Shown here piece after piece: positions 17,749 to 25,520 of a stretch of 39,188 nt of DNA. This DNA is from Candidatus Omnitrophota bacterium (GTDB taxonomy: Bacteria; Omnitrophota; Gorgyraeia; Zapsychrales; JANLHA01): positions 1-39,188 of the forward strand of contig JAGOJP010000007.1 of assembly GCA_017995055.1 (NCBI GenBank), in the 5' to 3' direction. Within the stretch, counting starts at the first letter, position 1; every line of letters begins with the position of its first letter. Under the pieces are notes generated by a model, which was not told the DNA's origin, did not search any database, and saw only the letters and a list, made by a program, of their open reading frames with translations. The translations under genes and the position numbers were made by a program.

Positions 17749-18629
17749 TTTTGAGCCACTCCGGCGACAAAACGGTGCGCTGTTTTAATTTGACCGTCAC
17801 GCCTATAATCCTTTTCCATAATCTGAATAAAAGCCAGGTCGCACACATATTTGGCGTCCGGGTCCATCACGCGGTCAAACCCGGCGCTGGCCCCGGTGTG
17901 CAGAACCCAGTTTAACACGTCTACCCCGTTCTTAAAACAAAACTCTATCTGTCCGTCCCATATCTCCTTGACCTTCAGCCCCGCCTTACGAAACCAGAGA
18001 CTTAAATGATCTTTATCCCTAGGCAGGCGAAGCGTCAAATCCATCATCCGGCGGATATGCTGCGGATAACGCATCATGACCTTCATGGCGGTTTCCCGGA
18101 TCTCAAAAAGCGTGTTTTGCCGGTTCTCTATAATGCCGACCGCGCCCCCCGGCGTCAAGACCCGATGGATTTCTTTGATCAGAGACTGCGGGCGGGAGTA
18201 CCCGATCGCCCAGCCGCAGGTCACGGCGTCATAAGATGACGCTTTTTCCTGAAGAAGAAAACGCATCATGTCCTCCATCCGGAATATGACCGCCCGGGGT
18301 AGTTTCTTTTTGGCCTGTTCCACCATTTTTTCCGAAAGGTCCACTGCGGTCAAGACGCCGGCAGCCGCAAGGCGTTCGCTTAAGGGCTGCGTTAAAGTCC
18401 CGGTCCCGCAAGCCAGATCCAGAGCGTTCAGCGCCCCCCCGGAAGAGAGGGGCAGCTTTTGCACCAGGTGCCTGGCGTGGGGGGCCATATACACGGAAAA
18501 GGACTCATCATACATCCTGGCGAGCGCATTATAATCATCCGTAATCGTGCTGGCCGTCACTTTTTTCCCCGTCGCCAACAGCCAGCCCACTTTCAAGAAA
18601 AAATAAATCCGATGAAAAGCCGAATTCAT
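17745..18629 (-). CDS. Class I SAM-dependent methyltransferase
   Basis: A 294-residue protein. The Rossmann SAM site is LDLACGTGTLT (70-80), followed by an acidic second strand (LTAVDLSEKMVEQAK), MEDMMRFL and the Gly-rich HRVLTPGGAVGIIE. The layout resembles UbiE/methyltransf_11 enzymes that act on small molecules. The N-terminal 28 residues are hydrophobic and may associate with membrane. The substrate cannot be read. GGAGG stands six bases before the ATG at 18627-18629. It follows the cupin gene by 14 bases and overlaps the radical SAM gene by four. A SAM-dependent methyltransferase next to a radical SAM enzyme and lar genes suggests stepwise modification of one molecule (inference). Confidence 0.88.
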   Translation of the reverse strand: MNSAFHRIYFFLKVGWLLATGKKVTASTITDDYNALARMYDESFSVYMAPHARHLVQKLPLSSGGALNALDLACGTGTLTQPLSERLAAAGVLTAVDLSEKMVEQAKKKLPRAVIFRMEDMMRFLLQEKASSYDAVTCGWAIGYSRPQSLIKEIHRVLTPGGAVGIIENRQNTLFEIRETAMKVMMRYPQHIRRMMDLTLRLPRDKDHLSLWFRKAGLKVKEIWDGQIEFCFKNGVDVLNWVLHTGASAGFDRVMDPDAKYVCDLAFIQIMEKDYRRDGQIKTAHRFVAGVAQK

Positions 18630-18643
18630 GGGGGTCCTCCCTG

Positions 18644-18982
18644 TCAGGCCGGCGAAGACACAACCGGGCTGACGACGTAAACATAACAGAGCCGGCCCGG
18701 GCCGGCGTTCCGGATATTATGAAGGGTTTCCGGCGGGATATAGACCAGGCTCACCGCATCCGCGGAAAAAATATTCTTACCGCCACAAAAAATATCCGCC
18801 CGCCCTTCCAGGATCACAATCGCCTCTTCCCGGCCGCTGGTCACATGTTCGCCCACGGCCTCGCCCGCCGGCAACGTCACATACCCGGATTTCATTCCGG
18901 CGGTCACCGGCCGGCCGGACAGCAGCCGGGTAAATTTTTCCGCCCCGGCACACCGGACACACAAAGGTTTTTGAGAATCCAT
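18644..18982 (-). CDS. Small cupin-domain protein
   Basis: A 112-residue single-cupin protein. Motif 1 reads as G-E-A-V-G-E-H-V-T-S with a later Glu (REEAIVILEG), and motif 2 is YIPPETLHNIRN. The metal-ligand set is therefore about His, Glu and His, with one His of the usual HxH replaced. Cupins of this size bind metals or small ligands and can be isomerases, dioxygenases or sensors. A CVRC pair near the N-terminus (C8, C11) might bind metal or be redox-active. AGGAG lies in the final codons of larB, and the ATG at 18980-18982 is one base past the larB stop, so translation is coupled. Its link to the lar pathway is by position only. Confidence 0.78.
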   Translation of the reverse strand: MDSQKPLCVRCAGAEKFTRLLSGRPVTAGMKSGYVTLPAGEAVGEHVTSGREEAIVILEGRADIFCGGKNIFSADAVSLVYIPPETLHNIRNAGPGRLCYVYVVSPVVSSPA

Positions 18983-18983
18983 G

Positions 18984-19727
18984 TTATCTCCTGTTTATAA
19001 GAGCGGCGGCAAAACCGGCGCCAAACCCGTTATCAATATTAACGACTGTCACCCCCGCCGCACAGCTGTTAAGCATCGTTAAAAGCGGGGCGACCCCTTT
19101 AAAATTCGCCCCATAACCAACGGACGTCGGAACGCCGATCACCGGGCACGGCACCAGACCCCCGATGACCGACGGCAGAACCCCGTCCATGCCCGCCGCC
19201 ACAACGACACAACGGCTGGCGGCTATCTCTTCAAGGTTTCCCAGCAAACGGTGAATCCCGGAAACTCCCACATCGTAAATCCGCGCCACGCGGCTGCCCA
19301 TCATTTCCGCCGTAACGGCCGCCTCCTCCGCCACCGGAATATCTGCGGTCCCGGCGCAAACAACGCTTACCCGCCCTTTCGCGGGAATGCGCTTTTCATC
19401 AACAACGACGATCTTGGCCTGCCGGTTATACTGCGCCCGGGGATGAATCGCCTTAATCCTGGAATAGACGTGCTCCTCGGCCCGGGTTAACAACAGCCGT
19501 TTATTCTTCGCGGACAGCGTTTTAAAAATTTCCTCAATCTGCTCCGGCGTCTTCCCCTGGCACAAAATCACCTCCGGGAATCCTGTCCGGAGCGCCCGGT
19601 GATGGTCAACCTTAGCAAACCCGAGGTCCTCATACGGCAAAACACGCAAGCGCTCCATCGCCGCCTCAACGGACAGCCGGCCGCCCTGCACGTCTTCTAA
19701 AACTTCCTTTATCAAAAATTTTTCCAC
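18984..19727 (-). CDS. larB: Nickel-pincer cofactor biosynthesis protein LarB
   Basis: A 247-residue protein of the expected length. LarB carboxylates the pyridinium ring of nicotinic acid adenine dinucleotide and hydrolyses its phosphoanhydride, giving the pyridinium dicarboxylate mononucleotide. Recognisable LarB text includes GFAKVDHHRALRTGFPEVI near the N-terminus. The PurE-like C-terminal domain has CAGTADIPVAEEA, IYDVGVSGIHRLL, VVVAAGMDGVLPSVIGGLV and GVPTSVGYGANFKGVAPLL. The start is a GTG at 19725-19727 with GAGGGG five bases upstream, inside the end of larE (16-base overlap). The cupin gene begins immediately after its stop. No LarC (nickel insertase) or LarA (lactate racemase) is in the window. 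Confidence 0.93.
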   Translation of the reverse strand: MEKFLIKEVLEDVQGGRLSVEAAMERLRVLPYEDLGFAKVDHHRALRTGFPEVILCQGKTPEQIEEIFKTLSAKNKRLLLTRAEEHVYSRIKAIHPRAQYNRQAKIVVVDEKRIPAKGRVSVVCAGTADIPVAEEAAVTAEMMGSRVARIYDVGVSGIHRLLGNLEEIAASRCVVVAAGMDGVLPSVIGGLVPCPVIGVPTSVGYGANFKGVAPLLTMLNSCAAGVTVVNIDNGFGAGFAAALINRR

Positions 19728-20518
19728 GGCAACCCCTCGTTCATAGATCCGCTGCGGTATCCTTCCAAATCAAAGCAAACATACGCCACCGGCCGCCTTT
19801 TTAAACGCCTGACGATGTCAAGACGGTTTCGCAGCAAAACAGAAAACCAGCATGGGTCCGTTTCCACCCGGGCCACGGAACCATGCACCCGGACGCGGAC
19901 GGACCTAAGCCCCAAATTGTGCAAAAAAGATTCCGCCCGGGCGACATATTTCAAGTGCTCCGGATCCATAGCCTGACCAAAAGGGAACCGGGTTGCCAAA
20001 CAAGGGGAGGACGGGATATTCCAGGTTGGAAGGTTCATGGCCTTTGATAACCGGCGGATATCCGCCTTCGTCAACCCCGCCTCTTCCAGAGGGCTGCGCA
20101 CCTTTAATTCCTTCAACGCCTTTTTCCCGGGACGATCTTCCGTTAAATCATCCTGATGGGAACCCTCTATCAAACAGCCATACCCTGCTTGAGCCCGCAG
20201 CCGGGCTAAACAGGAAAAGACATGCTTCTTGCAAAGATAGCAGCGATTCCTTGGATTTCGCAAAATGTCCGGGGGAAAGGATAAGCGTTTACAAACATGC
20301 TTTAACTTCAACTGCCGTGCCGCCTCTTTTGCCCGCTGCTGCTCCTGGCGGGTCAGAAACGGCGTGAGGACCGTCACCGCCAACGCTTTTTTTCCAAGCG
20401 TCTCCCCGGCCACGGCCGCCAAAAACGTGCTGTCGACCCCTCCGGAGAAAGCCACGATCGCCGAGTCCATCCGGGCCAGCAAATAACGAAGACGGCTTAT
20501 TTTTTTTTCGGTATCCAT
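19712..20518 (-). CDS. larE: ATP-dependent sulfur transferase LarE (nickel-pincer cofactor)
   Basis: A 268-residue PP-loop enzyme that adenylylates and thiolates the two carboxylates made by LarB. The PP-loop is AFSGGVDS (about 23-30). Three cysteines sit where they matter: C93 and C96 in NRCYLCK, and C173 in SSPCLATRFP. The last corresponds to the sacrificial sulfur-donor Cys of single-Cys LarE. The three-Cys set matches the group of LarE proteins reported to hold a [4Fe-4S] cluster and transfer sulfur catalytically. The in-frame ORF extends to 20629, but that part lies inside a terminator hairpin. The ATG at 20516-20518, with CGGAAG upstream and a -10 at 20540-20545, is chosen. It is the first gene of a six-gene operon. 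Confidence 0.92.
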   Translation of the reverse strand: MDTEKKISRLRYLLARMDSAIVAFSGGVDSTFLAAVAGETLGKKALAVTVLTPFLTRQEQQRAKEAARQLKLKHVCKRLSFPPDILRNPRNRCYLCKKHVFSCLARLRAQAGYGCLIEGSHQDDLTEDRPGKKALKELKVRSPLEEAGLTKADIRRLSKAMNLPTWNIPSSPCLATRFPFGQAMDPEHLKYVARAESFLHNLGLRSVRVRVHGSVARVETDPCWFSVLLRNRLDIVRRLKRRPVAYVCFDLEGYRSGSMNEGLPWKNF

Positions 20519-20539
20519 CTCGGGCTTCCGCATGTGTTG

Positions 20540-20545
20540 ATTGTA
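20540..20545 (-). promoter_or_regulatory. Extended -10 promoter for the larE operon
   Basis: The minus strand reads ATGGTACAATC, a TGn extension before TACAAT. A weak TTGTGT stands 18 bases upstream. It sits just after the phoU terminator and 22 bases before the larE ATG, so it is well placed to start the six-gene transcript. Confidence 0.55.
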
Positions 20546-20609
20546 CCATTGAATCCGGCTGGCACACAATTCAATATTTTCACGAGGCCCAGCGGGATGG
20601 CCTTCGACA

Positions 20610-20640
20610 AAAAAGCCCTTATTTTTCATAAGGGCTTTTT
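20610..20640 (-). terminator. Rho-independent terminator after the pst-phoU operon
   Basis: A perfect 13-bp stem (20610-20622 with 20628-20640) around a 5-base loop, with A-T pairs at the base giving a T-run on the minus strand. It begins 35 bases after the phoU stop and separates the phosphate regulon from the larE operon. Confidence 0.9.
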
Positions 20641-20675
20641 AACGTATCGCGGGGACCCATAAAATTTCTAAAAAC

Positions 20676-21350
20676 TCACTTATCCTGAAGCCATTCAGGA
20701 TTATGCTTCACAACTTTCGCCTGAATCATATAAATAATGTCTTCGGCGATATTCGTAACATGGTCGCAAATCCGTTCCAAAAACCGGGCAATCAGCAACA
20801 GCTGCACCGCACGGGGCGCCGTGGATCCATCTTTGACCATGTAATCTTCAATCAGCTCCTTTTGAATAAGGTTCCGCAGCTGATCCGCCTCCGGGTCGGA
20901 CAGCAATACGGTCCGGGCCAGCGCAATGTCCCCTTTCACAAAAGAATCAATGGCAGACTTAATCATATTCTGCGCGACAAGAGTGAGCTTGGGGATATCA
21001 ACGAGGGGTTTGAGCAAAGGCTCATCGACGATCTCCAGCGTTCGCTCGGCAATATCAACAGCGATATCGGCGATGCGCTCGAGTTCATTATTAATCTTCA
21101 GACCCGTTGTGATAAAACGAAGGTCTTTCGCCATCGGCTGGTAACGGGCGATCAGGTCGATGCATTTTTCATCAATGGCCAACTCAAGCTGATCAACATT
21201 CGTATCGTTATTAATGACGTCCTGGGCCAGCGCTCTGTCCCGGTTTTTCAGGGCCTCAACGGATTTATAAATAGCCTCTTCCGCAAAAGCCCCCATTCGC
21301 AAAATATCATTATTTAATTCCTTTAATTCATGATCAAAATGTCGTTCCAT
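20676..21350 (-). CDS. phoU: Phosphate transport regulator PhoU
   Basis: A 224-residue all-helical protein with the two PhoU repeats. Repeat 1 includes LNNDILRMGAFAEEAIYKSVEAL, DQLELAIDEKCIDLIARYQPMAKDLRF and LERIADIAVDIAERTLE. Repeat 2 includes DSFVKGDIALARTVLLSDPEADQLRNL and LERICDHVTNIAEDIIYMIQ. The conserved E/D-rich metal-binding motifs (ExxxD) are in both. PhoU connects the Pst transporter to the PhoR kinase, keeping the regulon off when phosphate is plentiful. AGGAGG stands five bases before the ATG at 21348-21350. It is the last gene of the pst operon and is followed by a strong terminator. Confidence 0.95.
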   Translation of the reverse strand: MERHFDHELKELNNDILRMGAFAEEAIYKSVEALKNRDRALAQDVINNDTNVDQLELAIDEKCIDLIARYQPMAKDLRFITTGLKINNELERIADIAVDIAERTLEIVDEPLLKPLVDIPKLTLVAQNMIKSAIDSFVKGDIALARTVLLSDPEADQLRNLIQKELIEDYMVKDGSTAPRAVQLLLIARFLERICDHVTNIAEDIIYMIQAKVVKHNPEWLQDK

Positions 21351-21364
21351 GCAATCCTCCTATT

Positions 21365-22120
21365 TTAACCATACCGCCCGGTTATATATTCTTCCGTGCG
21401 CCGGTCTTGAGGCGCGGTAAAAATTTCAGGGGTTTTCCCGAACTCTATTAATTCTCCCAGCAGCATAAACCCGGTGTCATCCGAAACGCGAGCCGCCTGC
21501 TGCATGTTATGCGTCACGATAATGATCGAATATTCGCTCTTGAGTTCCCTCATCAATTCCTCAATGCGCGTGGTCGACTGCGGATCCAGAGTGGAACAGG
21601 GCTCATCCATAAGCAGGACGTCCGGCTTGACCGCGATCAGACGAGCCACACATAACCGCTGTTTCTGTTCGAGAGACAGGGACAACGCCGATGCGCGCAG
21701 CCTGTCTTTAAGCTCCTCCCATAACAAAACGCTTTTTAAACTTTTCTCTACGATAGCATCCAAAGAGTTTTTTGACAAGGTTCCGCCATGGATTCTTTCC
21801 CCGAACACGATATTCTCATACACCGACAGCGGAAAAGGGTTGGGCCGCTGAAAAACCATCCCAACCTTTTTACGCAGCGCCACCAGATCCGTGCGGCCGC
21901 TCAAAATGTTCTTGCCTTCGATGACCACCTCGCCTGACGTACGCACCCCGTCCACAAAATCGTTCATCCGGTTAAAAACCCTCAAAAGCGTCGATTTACC
22001 GCATCCCGAAGGGCCGATGATGGCGGTGATGCGCTTTTCTCCAAAGGACGCGTTAACGTCTTTGAGCGCGTGGAACGACCCGTACCACAGATTCAAATTT
22101 TTCGCCACAATTTCCGACAT
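21365..22120 (-). CDS. pstB: Phosphate ABC transporter ATPase PstB, copy with degenerate signature motif
   Basis: A 251-residue ABC ATPase with clear PstB text. Walker A is GPSGCGKST, the Q-loop is MVFQRPNPFP (Gln present), Walker B is VLLMDEPCSTLDPQ with catalytic Glu, and the H-loop is VTHNMQQAARVSD (His present). The ABC signature, normally LSGGQQQRLCIAR in PstB, here reads LSLEQKQRLCVAR, so both glycines are lost. This protein can provide a full Walker A/B, Q and H half-site but not a normal signature half. The upstream neighbour (22120-22866) has the reverse defects, so the two are probably obligate partners. Stop and start share one base at 22120. It powers phosphate import with PstA and PstC. 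Confidence 0.92.
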   Translation of the reverse strand: MSEIVAKNLNLWYGSFHALKDVNASFGEKRITAIIGPSGCGKSTLLRVFNRMNDFVDGVRTSGEVVIEGKNILSGRTDLVALRKKVGMVFQRPNPFPLSVYENIVFGERIHGGTLSKNSLDAIVEKSLKSVLLWEELKDRLRASALSLSLEQKQRLCVARLIAVKPDVLLMDEPCSTLDPQSTTRIEELMRELKSEYSIIIVTHNMQQAARVSDDTGFMLLGELIEFGKTPEIFTAPQDRRTEEYITGRYG

Positions 22121-22866
22121 TAACCGAATTTCCCCCGGATATAATCGTCCGTGCGCTGGTCACCGGGCGCCGTAAACATTTTTTCTGTCCCATCCAGTTC
22201 GATCAACTCCCCGCCCAAAAAAAAAGCGGTCCGGTCGCCCACGCGGGCGGCCTGCTTTACGTTGTTGGTGACCAGGACAATTGTGTAATGAGTTTTTAGC
22301 TTAAGCATGGCGTCCTCAACCTTGGCCGTTGAAATAGGGTCAAGCCCGGAACAGGGTTCGTCAAACAAAATCACTTCCGGCTCCACGGCCAAGGTCCGGG
22401 CGATGCACAATCGCTGCTGCTGGCCGCCCGACAACTTAAAGGCGGATTCCTCCAGCCGGTCTTTCACTTCCTCCCAAAGGTACGCCTCCTCAAGGGCGGC
22501 GCGCACTCTTTCGGTAACCTTCTTTTTATTCCTTTCGCCGTGCATGCGCACCCCGTAAGCCACATTATCATACACCGAAAAGGGCAACGGCAGGGGCAAG
22601 GCAAACACCATCCCGACTTTTTTTCTTAACAGCTCCACGTCCATCCGCAAAATATCTCCTTCGCCGATTCGTATCGCCCCCTCCATCCGGAAATGTGCGT
22701 GAAGTTCATTGAGCCTGTTCAACATCCGCAAGAATGTCGTCTTCCCGCTGTTGGAAGGGCCGATAATGCTTAAAATCTCATTGGCCTGAATATCCAGGCT
22801 AACCTGCTTTAAAGCCTGCATCGGCCCGAAATAAACGCTCAAATTCTTAACATCGAATTTTACCAT
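22120..22866 (-). CDS. pstB: Phosphate ABC transporter ATPase PstB, copy with degenerate Q- and H-loops
   Basis: A 248-residue PstB-family ATPase. The signature is canonical (KLSGGQQQRLCIART) and Walker B is VILFDEPCSGLDPI with catalytic Glu. Walker A is the slightly unusual GPSNSGKTT. The Q-loop Gln is replaced: MVFALPLPLPF stands where PstB has MVFQxPNPFP. The switch His is also gone: VTNNVKQAARVGD instead of VTHNMQQAARVSD. Alone it should be a poor ATPase, but it can offer LSGGQ to the other PstB. A tandem pstB pair is known in other bacteria; the complementary loss of motifs is the notable point here. The ATG at 22864-22866 overlaps the pstA end by seven bases. Confidence 0.92.
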   Translation of the reverse strand: MVKFDVKNLSVYFGPMQALKQVSLDIQANEILSIIGPSNSGKTTFLRMLNRLNELHAHFRMEGAIRIGEGDILRMDVELLRKKVGMVFALPLPLPFSVYDNVAYGVRMHGERNKKKVTERVRAALEEAYLWEEVKDRLEESAFKLSGGQQQRLCIARTLAVEPEVILFDEPCSGLDPISTAKVEDAMLKLKTHYTIVLVTNNVKQAARVGDRTAFFLGGELIELDGTEKMFTAPGDQRTDDYIRGKFG

Positions 22867-23711
22867 TTCTTTTTCTTTCGGAATTTGGAACGGATCACGA
22901 TTGCGATAAGATTCATAAATAAAACCAGCGCCAATAAAACGAGCGCCGTCCCGTAACGGGTTTTTTCGTCAACATTCGGAACCTGCGTCGAGAGAACATA
23001 CAAATGGTAGGGCAAAGCCATGACCTGGTCAAAAATCGAACCCGGGAGTTGCGGCAGATAAAAGGCCGCGACCGTAAAAAGGATCGGCGCCGTTTCCCCG
23101 GCGGCCCGTCCCAATCCCAAAATCGTTCCTGTCAAGATTCCGGGGATCGCGTTTGGCAAAACGATATGCCGGATCGTCTGCCACTGGCTGACGCCCAGAG
23201 ACAGGCTCACTTCCCGGAACGAAGCCGGGACGCTTTCAAGCGCTTCCCGCGAGGTCGTGATGATGATCGGCAAAATCATAATCCCCAGCGTCAACGAGCC
23301 CGACAGGATCGAAGCCCCGAGCTTAAAAAACACAACAAAAAGCGCTAACCCGAACAACCCGTAAACAACCGAAGGAACCCCGGCCAGGTTTACGATCGCC
23401 AACTTAATGACCCGCGTCAGCCAATTTTCCTTAGCATATTCCGTCAAATAAACCGCGGCAAAAAGACCGATCGGGAGGGCAAAAATAATAGCGCCGAGGA
23501 CCAAATAAAACGTTCCGACGATGGCCGGGAAAATGCCTCCCGCGCGCATACCCTGCCGCGGGATGTCGAACAGAAACGTCCAATTGATGGCCGGCAACCC
23601 TTTCTGAACGATAATAACCACAACGAGCCCGACCGGCACCACAATCAGCAATGTGGCTAAAAGCAAAAAAAAGAACGCGATAGATTGTGTGCGGCAAGGA
23701 TTTTTCATCAT
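22860..23711 (-). CDS. pstA: Phosphate ABC transporter permease PstA
   Basis: A 283-residue inner-membrane permease with six predicted helices. The cytoplasmic coupling loop that contacts the ATPases is EVSLSLGVSQWQTIRHIVLPNAIPGI, an EAA-type loop. Other PstA marks are LPIGLFAAVYLTEYAKEN, GVPSVVYGLFGLALFV and LGLGRAAGETAPILFT. The C-terminus is strongly basic (RSKFRKKKKW). Its start codon overlaps the pstC stop (ATGA at 23708-23711); an ATG one codon later has better spacing from AAGG. It forms the channel with PstC. Confidence 0.95.
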   Translation of the reverse strand: MMKNPCRTQSIAFFFLLLATLLIVVPVGLVVVIIVQKGLPAINWTFLFDIPRQGMRAGGIFPAIVGTFYLVLGAIIFALPIGLFAAVYLTEYAKENWLTRVIKLAIVNLAGVPSVVYGLFGLALFVVFFKLGASILSGSLTLGIMILPIIITTSREALESVPASFREVSLSLGVSQWQTIRHIVLPNAIPGILTGTILGLGRAAGETAPILFTVAAFYLPQLPGSIFDQVMALPYHLYVLSTQVPNVDEKTRYGTALVLLALVLFMNLIAIVIRSKFRKKKKW

Positions 23712-24571
23712 GGCCTTTTATGGAGGAATAAATCCGCCGTTACATTAATCATAAAACTGATCACAAACAGGACAATCCCGACGGCAAAAAGCGCAAAATA
23801 ATGCTCGCTGCCCACGACGGCTTCTCCCATCTCCGCCGCAACGGTCGCCGTCAGAGTCCGGACCGGGACTAAAATACTTTTGGGGATGATCGCGGCATTG
23901 CCCGTGATCATCATAACCGCCATGGTTTCGCCGATCACGCGGCCGATCCCCAGCATGACGGCGGCCAAAATCCCGCTGGACGCCGCCGGCAACATGACGC
24001 GCCAAATGGTCTGCCAGTGCGTGGCCCCCAAGGCAAACGCGCCTTCTTTATAATTGTTAGGAACCGAATACAAAGCGTCTTCCGCGATAGAAACGATCGT
24101 CGGCATAGCCATAAAGGCCAGCATGATCGATCCGGATAACGCCGTCAACCCCGTCGGAAGATGAAAGACATTTTTAACCAAAGGGACAAGCGTAACCATG
24201 CCGACAAAACCGAGAACCACGCTGGGAATCGCCGCCAGCAATTCAATCCCCGCCTTCAGGCCTTCTTTGACCCGCATAGGGGCGATTTCCGCGATATAAA
24301 CAGCGCACCCGACCCCGATAGGAACCGAGATGACCGCGGCGCCGATGGTGACGAGAAGGGAGCCCAGGATAAGGGGGAGGATTCCCAGCTGGGGAGGTTC
24401 GGAAATAGGATACCATTTATGTCCAAACAAAAAACACGAAAAACTCACAGACTTAAAAACAGCCAGCCCTTCTTTAACCAAAAAAAGAAAAATCAAAACG
24501 ACAAAAAAAATCGAAGCCACGCCGCAGGCCACAATAAGCTTTTCTATAATAAATTCTTTGAATTTACGCAT
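23708..24571 (-). CDS. pstC: Phosphate ABC transporter permease PstC
   Basis: A 287-residue inner-membrane permease. It has six or so helices and PstC text: FGHKWYPISEPPQLGILPLILGSL in the first periplasmic loop, SVPIGVGCAVYIAEIAP, IPSVVLGFVGMVTLVP, and the coupling loop EGAFALGATHWQTIWRVMLPAASSGI. GIGRVIGETMAVMMITGN is the usual PstC segment after the loop. The start at 24569-24571 lies three bases after the pstS stop. It pairs with PstA in the high-affinity phosphate importer. Confidence 0.95.
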   Translation of the reverse strand: MRKFKEFIIEKLIVACGVASIFFVVLIFLFLVKEGLAVFKSVSFSCFLFGHKWYPISEPPQLGILPLILGSLLVTIGAAVISVPIGVGCAVYIAEIAPMRVKEGLKAGIELLAAIPSVVLGFVGMVTLVPLVKNVFHLPTGLTALSGSIMLAFMAMPTIVSIAEDALYSVPNNYKEGAFALGATHWQTIWRVMLPAASSGILAAVMLGIGRVIGETMAVMMITGNAAIIPKSILVPVRTLTATVAAEMGEAVVGSEHYFALFAVGIVLFVISFMINVTADLFLHKRP

Positions 24572-24574
24572 ACA

Positions 24575-25429
24575 TTATTCCGCAAGCGGGACAAAATCCA
24601 TGACACGCACAATGTCCTGCCCTTCCGGGGAAAGCGCGAAATCGATAAACGCCCCGACCAAACTCGAGGGGGTTCCGTTGGTATACAGGAAAAGCGGCCG
24701 GGATATCGGATACGTCCCGTTCATAACAGTTTCGATCAAAGGCAAGACATAGTCCCCGATGGGCTCCTGTGCGACGGCAACCGGCTTTTGGCTGGCGGAA
24801 ACATAACCCATGCCGTAATACCCAATGGCGGCGGAATTTCCAGCAACCTCATCCGCGATAGCCTGGGAAGAAGAAAGCATCAAGGCGCTCGGAGCAAACT
24901 CCTCCTGGGAACCAGGGTTGTTCTTTCTTAGCACATATTTCTTAAAATAAACATGGGTCCCGGAATTCACCTCCCGGGAAAGGAGTACGATGCTCTCATC
25001 GGCGCCGCCTAATTCTTTCCAATTGACAATCTTTCCGGTAAAAATGGCGGCGAGCTGTTCCAGGGTCAAACGATCAACCGGGTTTTGGGGGTTGACCACG
25101 ACCACCAAGCCGTCTAAAGCCACTTTAATCTCCTGGGCATGAATCCCCTGCTTTTCCGCTAAAGCAAGTTCCTTGTCCTTGATATTCCGGGAACTCATGG
25201 CGAGATCGCACGTCCCGCTGATCAAGCTGGACAACCCGGTCCCCGACCCCCCTCCGGTGACAGCCACAAAAGTACCCGGATTTTTTTCCATATATCTTTC
25301 CGCCCAAGCCTGAACCAGGTTCACCATCGTGTCCGACCCCTTAATCTGAATGGAATTAGTTTCCGACGCAGCACAGGAGGCCAACAGGAATGACAGCAGA
25401 ATAACGGCTAGGAAGCGTTTTTTGAACAT
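24575..25429 (-). CDS. pstS: Phosphate-binding lipoprotein PstS
   Basis: A 284-residue periplasmic binding protein. It begins MFKKRFLAVILLSFLLASC, a lipoprotein signal with LASC lipobox, so the mature protein is membrane-anchored. Ligand-site text is IQIKGSDTMVNLVQAWAE near the N-terminus, GGGSGTGLSSLISGTCDLAMSSRNI, and SREVNSGTHVYFKKYV. It captures phosphate for the Pst channel. The in-frame ORF reaches 25489, but the ATG at 25427-25429 has GGGAGGG four bases before it and begins the signal peptide. Its upstream region carries a three-unit Pho box (25521-25548). It is the first gene of the pstSCAB-B-phoU operon. Confidence 0.94.
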   Translation of the reverse strand: MFKKRFLAVILLSFLLASCAASETNSIQIKGSDTMVNLVQAWAERYMEKNPGTFVAVTGGGSGTGLSSLISGTCDLAMSSRNIKDKELALAEKQGIHAQEIKVALDGLVVVVNPQNPVDRLTLEQLAAIFTGKIVNWKELGGADESIVLLSREVNSGTHVYFKKYVLRKNNPGSQEEFAPSALMLSSSQAIADEVAGNSAAIGYYGMGYVSASQKPVAVAQEPIGDYVLPLIETVMNGTYPISRPLFLYTNGTPSSLVGAFIDFALSPEGQDIVRVMDFVPLAE

Positions 25430-25520
25430 AATCCCTCCCATCCGGCCGCTCAACATCGGGCCCGGAAATATTGTCAACTCGCTCAACATAAAGCATTTTC
25501 GTTTGTGTGAAATAAAAGCA

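Noticed and set aside
20519-20629. Longer larE starting at 20629
   Set aside because: The first codons lie inside the phoU terminator hairpin and upstream of the likely -10. Known LarE length fits the start at 20518.
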